Shown here in pieces: positions 31,429 to 31,458 of a DNA stretch of 31,458 nucleotides. Position numbers and translations under genes: made by a program. The first letter of the stretch is position 1; each line of letters begins with the position of its first letter. Where the stretch lies: contig JAENXB010000004.1 in assembly GCA_016649785.1 (NCBI GenBank), positions 1 through 31,458 of the forward strand, written 5' to 3'. Under the pieces are notes generated by a model. It did not search any database. It had not been told where the DNA came from and saw only the letters and a program-made list of their open reading frames with translations. This stretch comes from Flavobacteriaceae bacterium. Lineage in GTDB: Bacteria > Bacteroidota > Bacteroidia > Flavobacteriales > Flavobacteriaceae.

Positions 31429-31458
31429 TTATTGAAGGAAGGAATTTATGTTTTTCAA
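31429..31458 (-). CDS. 3' end of an upstream gene, unidentified
   Basis: On the minus strand a frame is open from the edge and ends with TAA at 31431-31429 (peptide end KNINSFLQ), 13 nt before the adenosyltransferase start. The spacing suits an operon, but ten codons are too few to prove a gene. Confidence 0.3.
   Translation of the reverse strand: MKNINSFLQ

Noticed and set aside
1..31458. tRNA, rRNA, riboswitch or transposase genes
   Set aside because: None recognised by eye on either strand; a covariance-model search would be needed to exclude small RNAs.

Overview
The window reads as chromosomal DNA of a marine-type Flavobacteriaceae member (Bacteroidota, close to the Gramella/Salegentibacter/Zunongwangia group; this placement is an inference). 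The evidence is family content typical of that group (DUF4920, DUF6268, DUF4199, DUF2911 and DUF2795 proteins, a roughly 1,120-residue SecA, a MnmC1-only MnmD), low G+C, no clear Shine-Dalgarno sequences, several TTG starts, and repeated TAnnTTTG -7 boxes upstream of genes, some with a TTG/TTTG about 18-22 nt further up. No rRNA, tRNA, CRISPR array, insertion sequence or phage gene was recognised, so this is mostly core genome.

Layout. 1-5.2 kb: a MazG-like pyrophosphohydrolase, ilvE, a DUF4920 lipoprotein, mnmD, a TIGR01777 epimerase-like protein and a YceI lipoprotein. 5.3-7.1 kb: grpE-dnaJ. 7.6-12.9 kb: a tight five-gene operon made of an ABC exporter ATPase and permease, an MscS-type channel, a DUF6268 outer-membrane barrel and a sigma-54 activator that has a receiver domain but no DNA-binding domain. 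12.9-17.7 kb: a GNAT-like protein, a PPK2 polyphosphate kinase, an M28 peptidase and a MATE transporter. 17.7-22.7 kb: a small acidic protein, a PAP2 phosphatase, and on the minus strand a GT2 / LABN-duplication / GT39 glycolipid operon, then a sugar-nucleotide epimerase. 22.7-26.7 kb: MeaB GTPase, an Ohr/OsmC protein, a DUF2911 protein, an M23 peptidase and a DUF4199 membrane protein. 27-31.4 kb: secA, a DUF2795 protein and a PduO-type cobalamin adenosyltransferase. MeaB and PduO together suggest adenosylcobalamin-dependent methylmalonyl-CoA metabolism, though the mutase is not in this window.

The most interesting signals are: (1) runs of different 7-bp tandem repeats placed between a stop codon and the following hairpin or terminator in four separate 3' regions; (2) a ~76-bp repeat found twice, in the same orientation, ending 13-14 nt before the start codons of two unrelated genes; (3) the DNA-binding-domain-less, GAFTSA-type sigma-54 activator in the mscS operon; (4) an Ohr-like protein in which the peroxidatic cysteine position is serine; (5) a DnaJ that keeps only one of two zinc centres; (6) a tandemly duplicated LABN protein between a GT2 and a GT39 enzyme. 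No clearly new defence or mobile system was seen.
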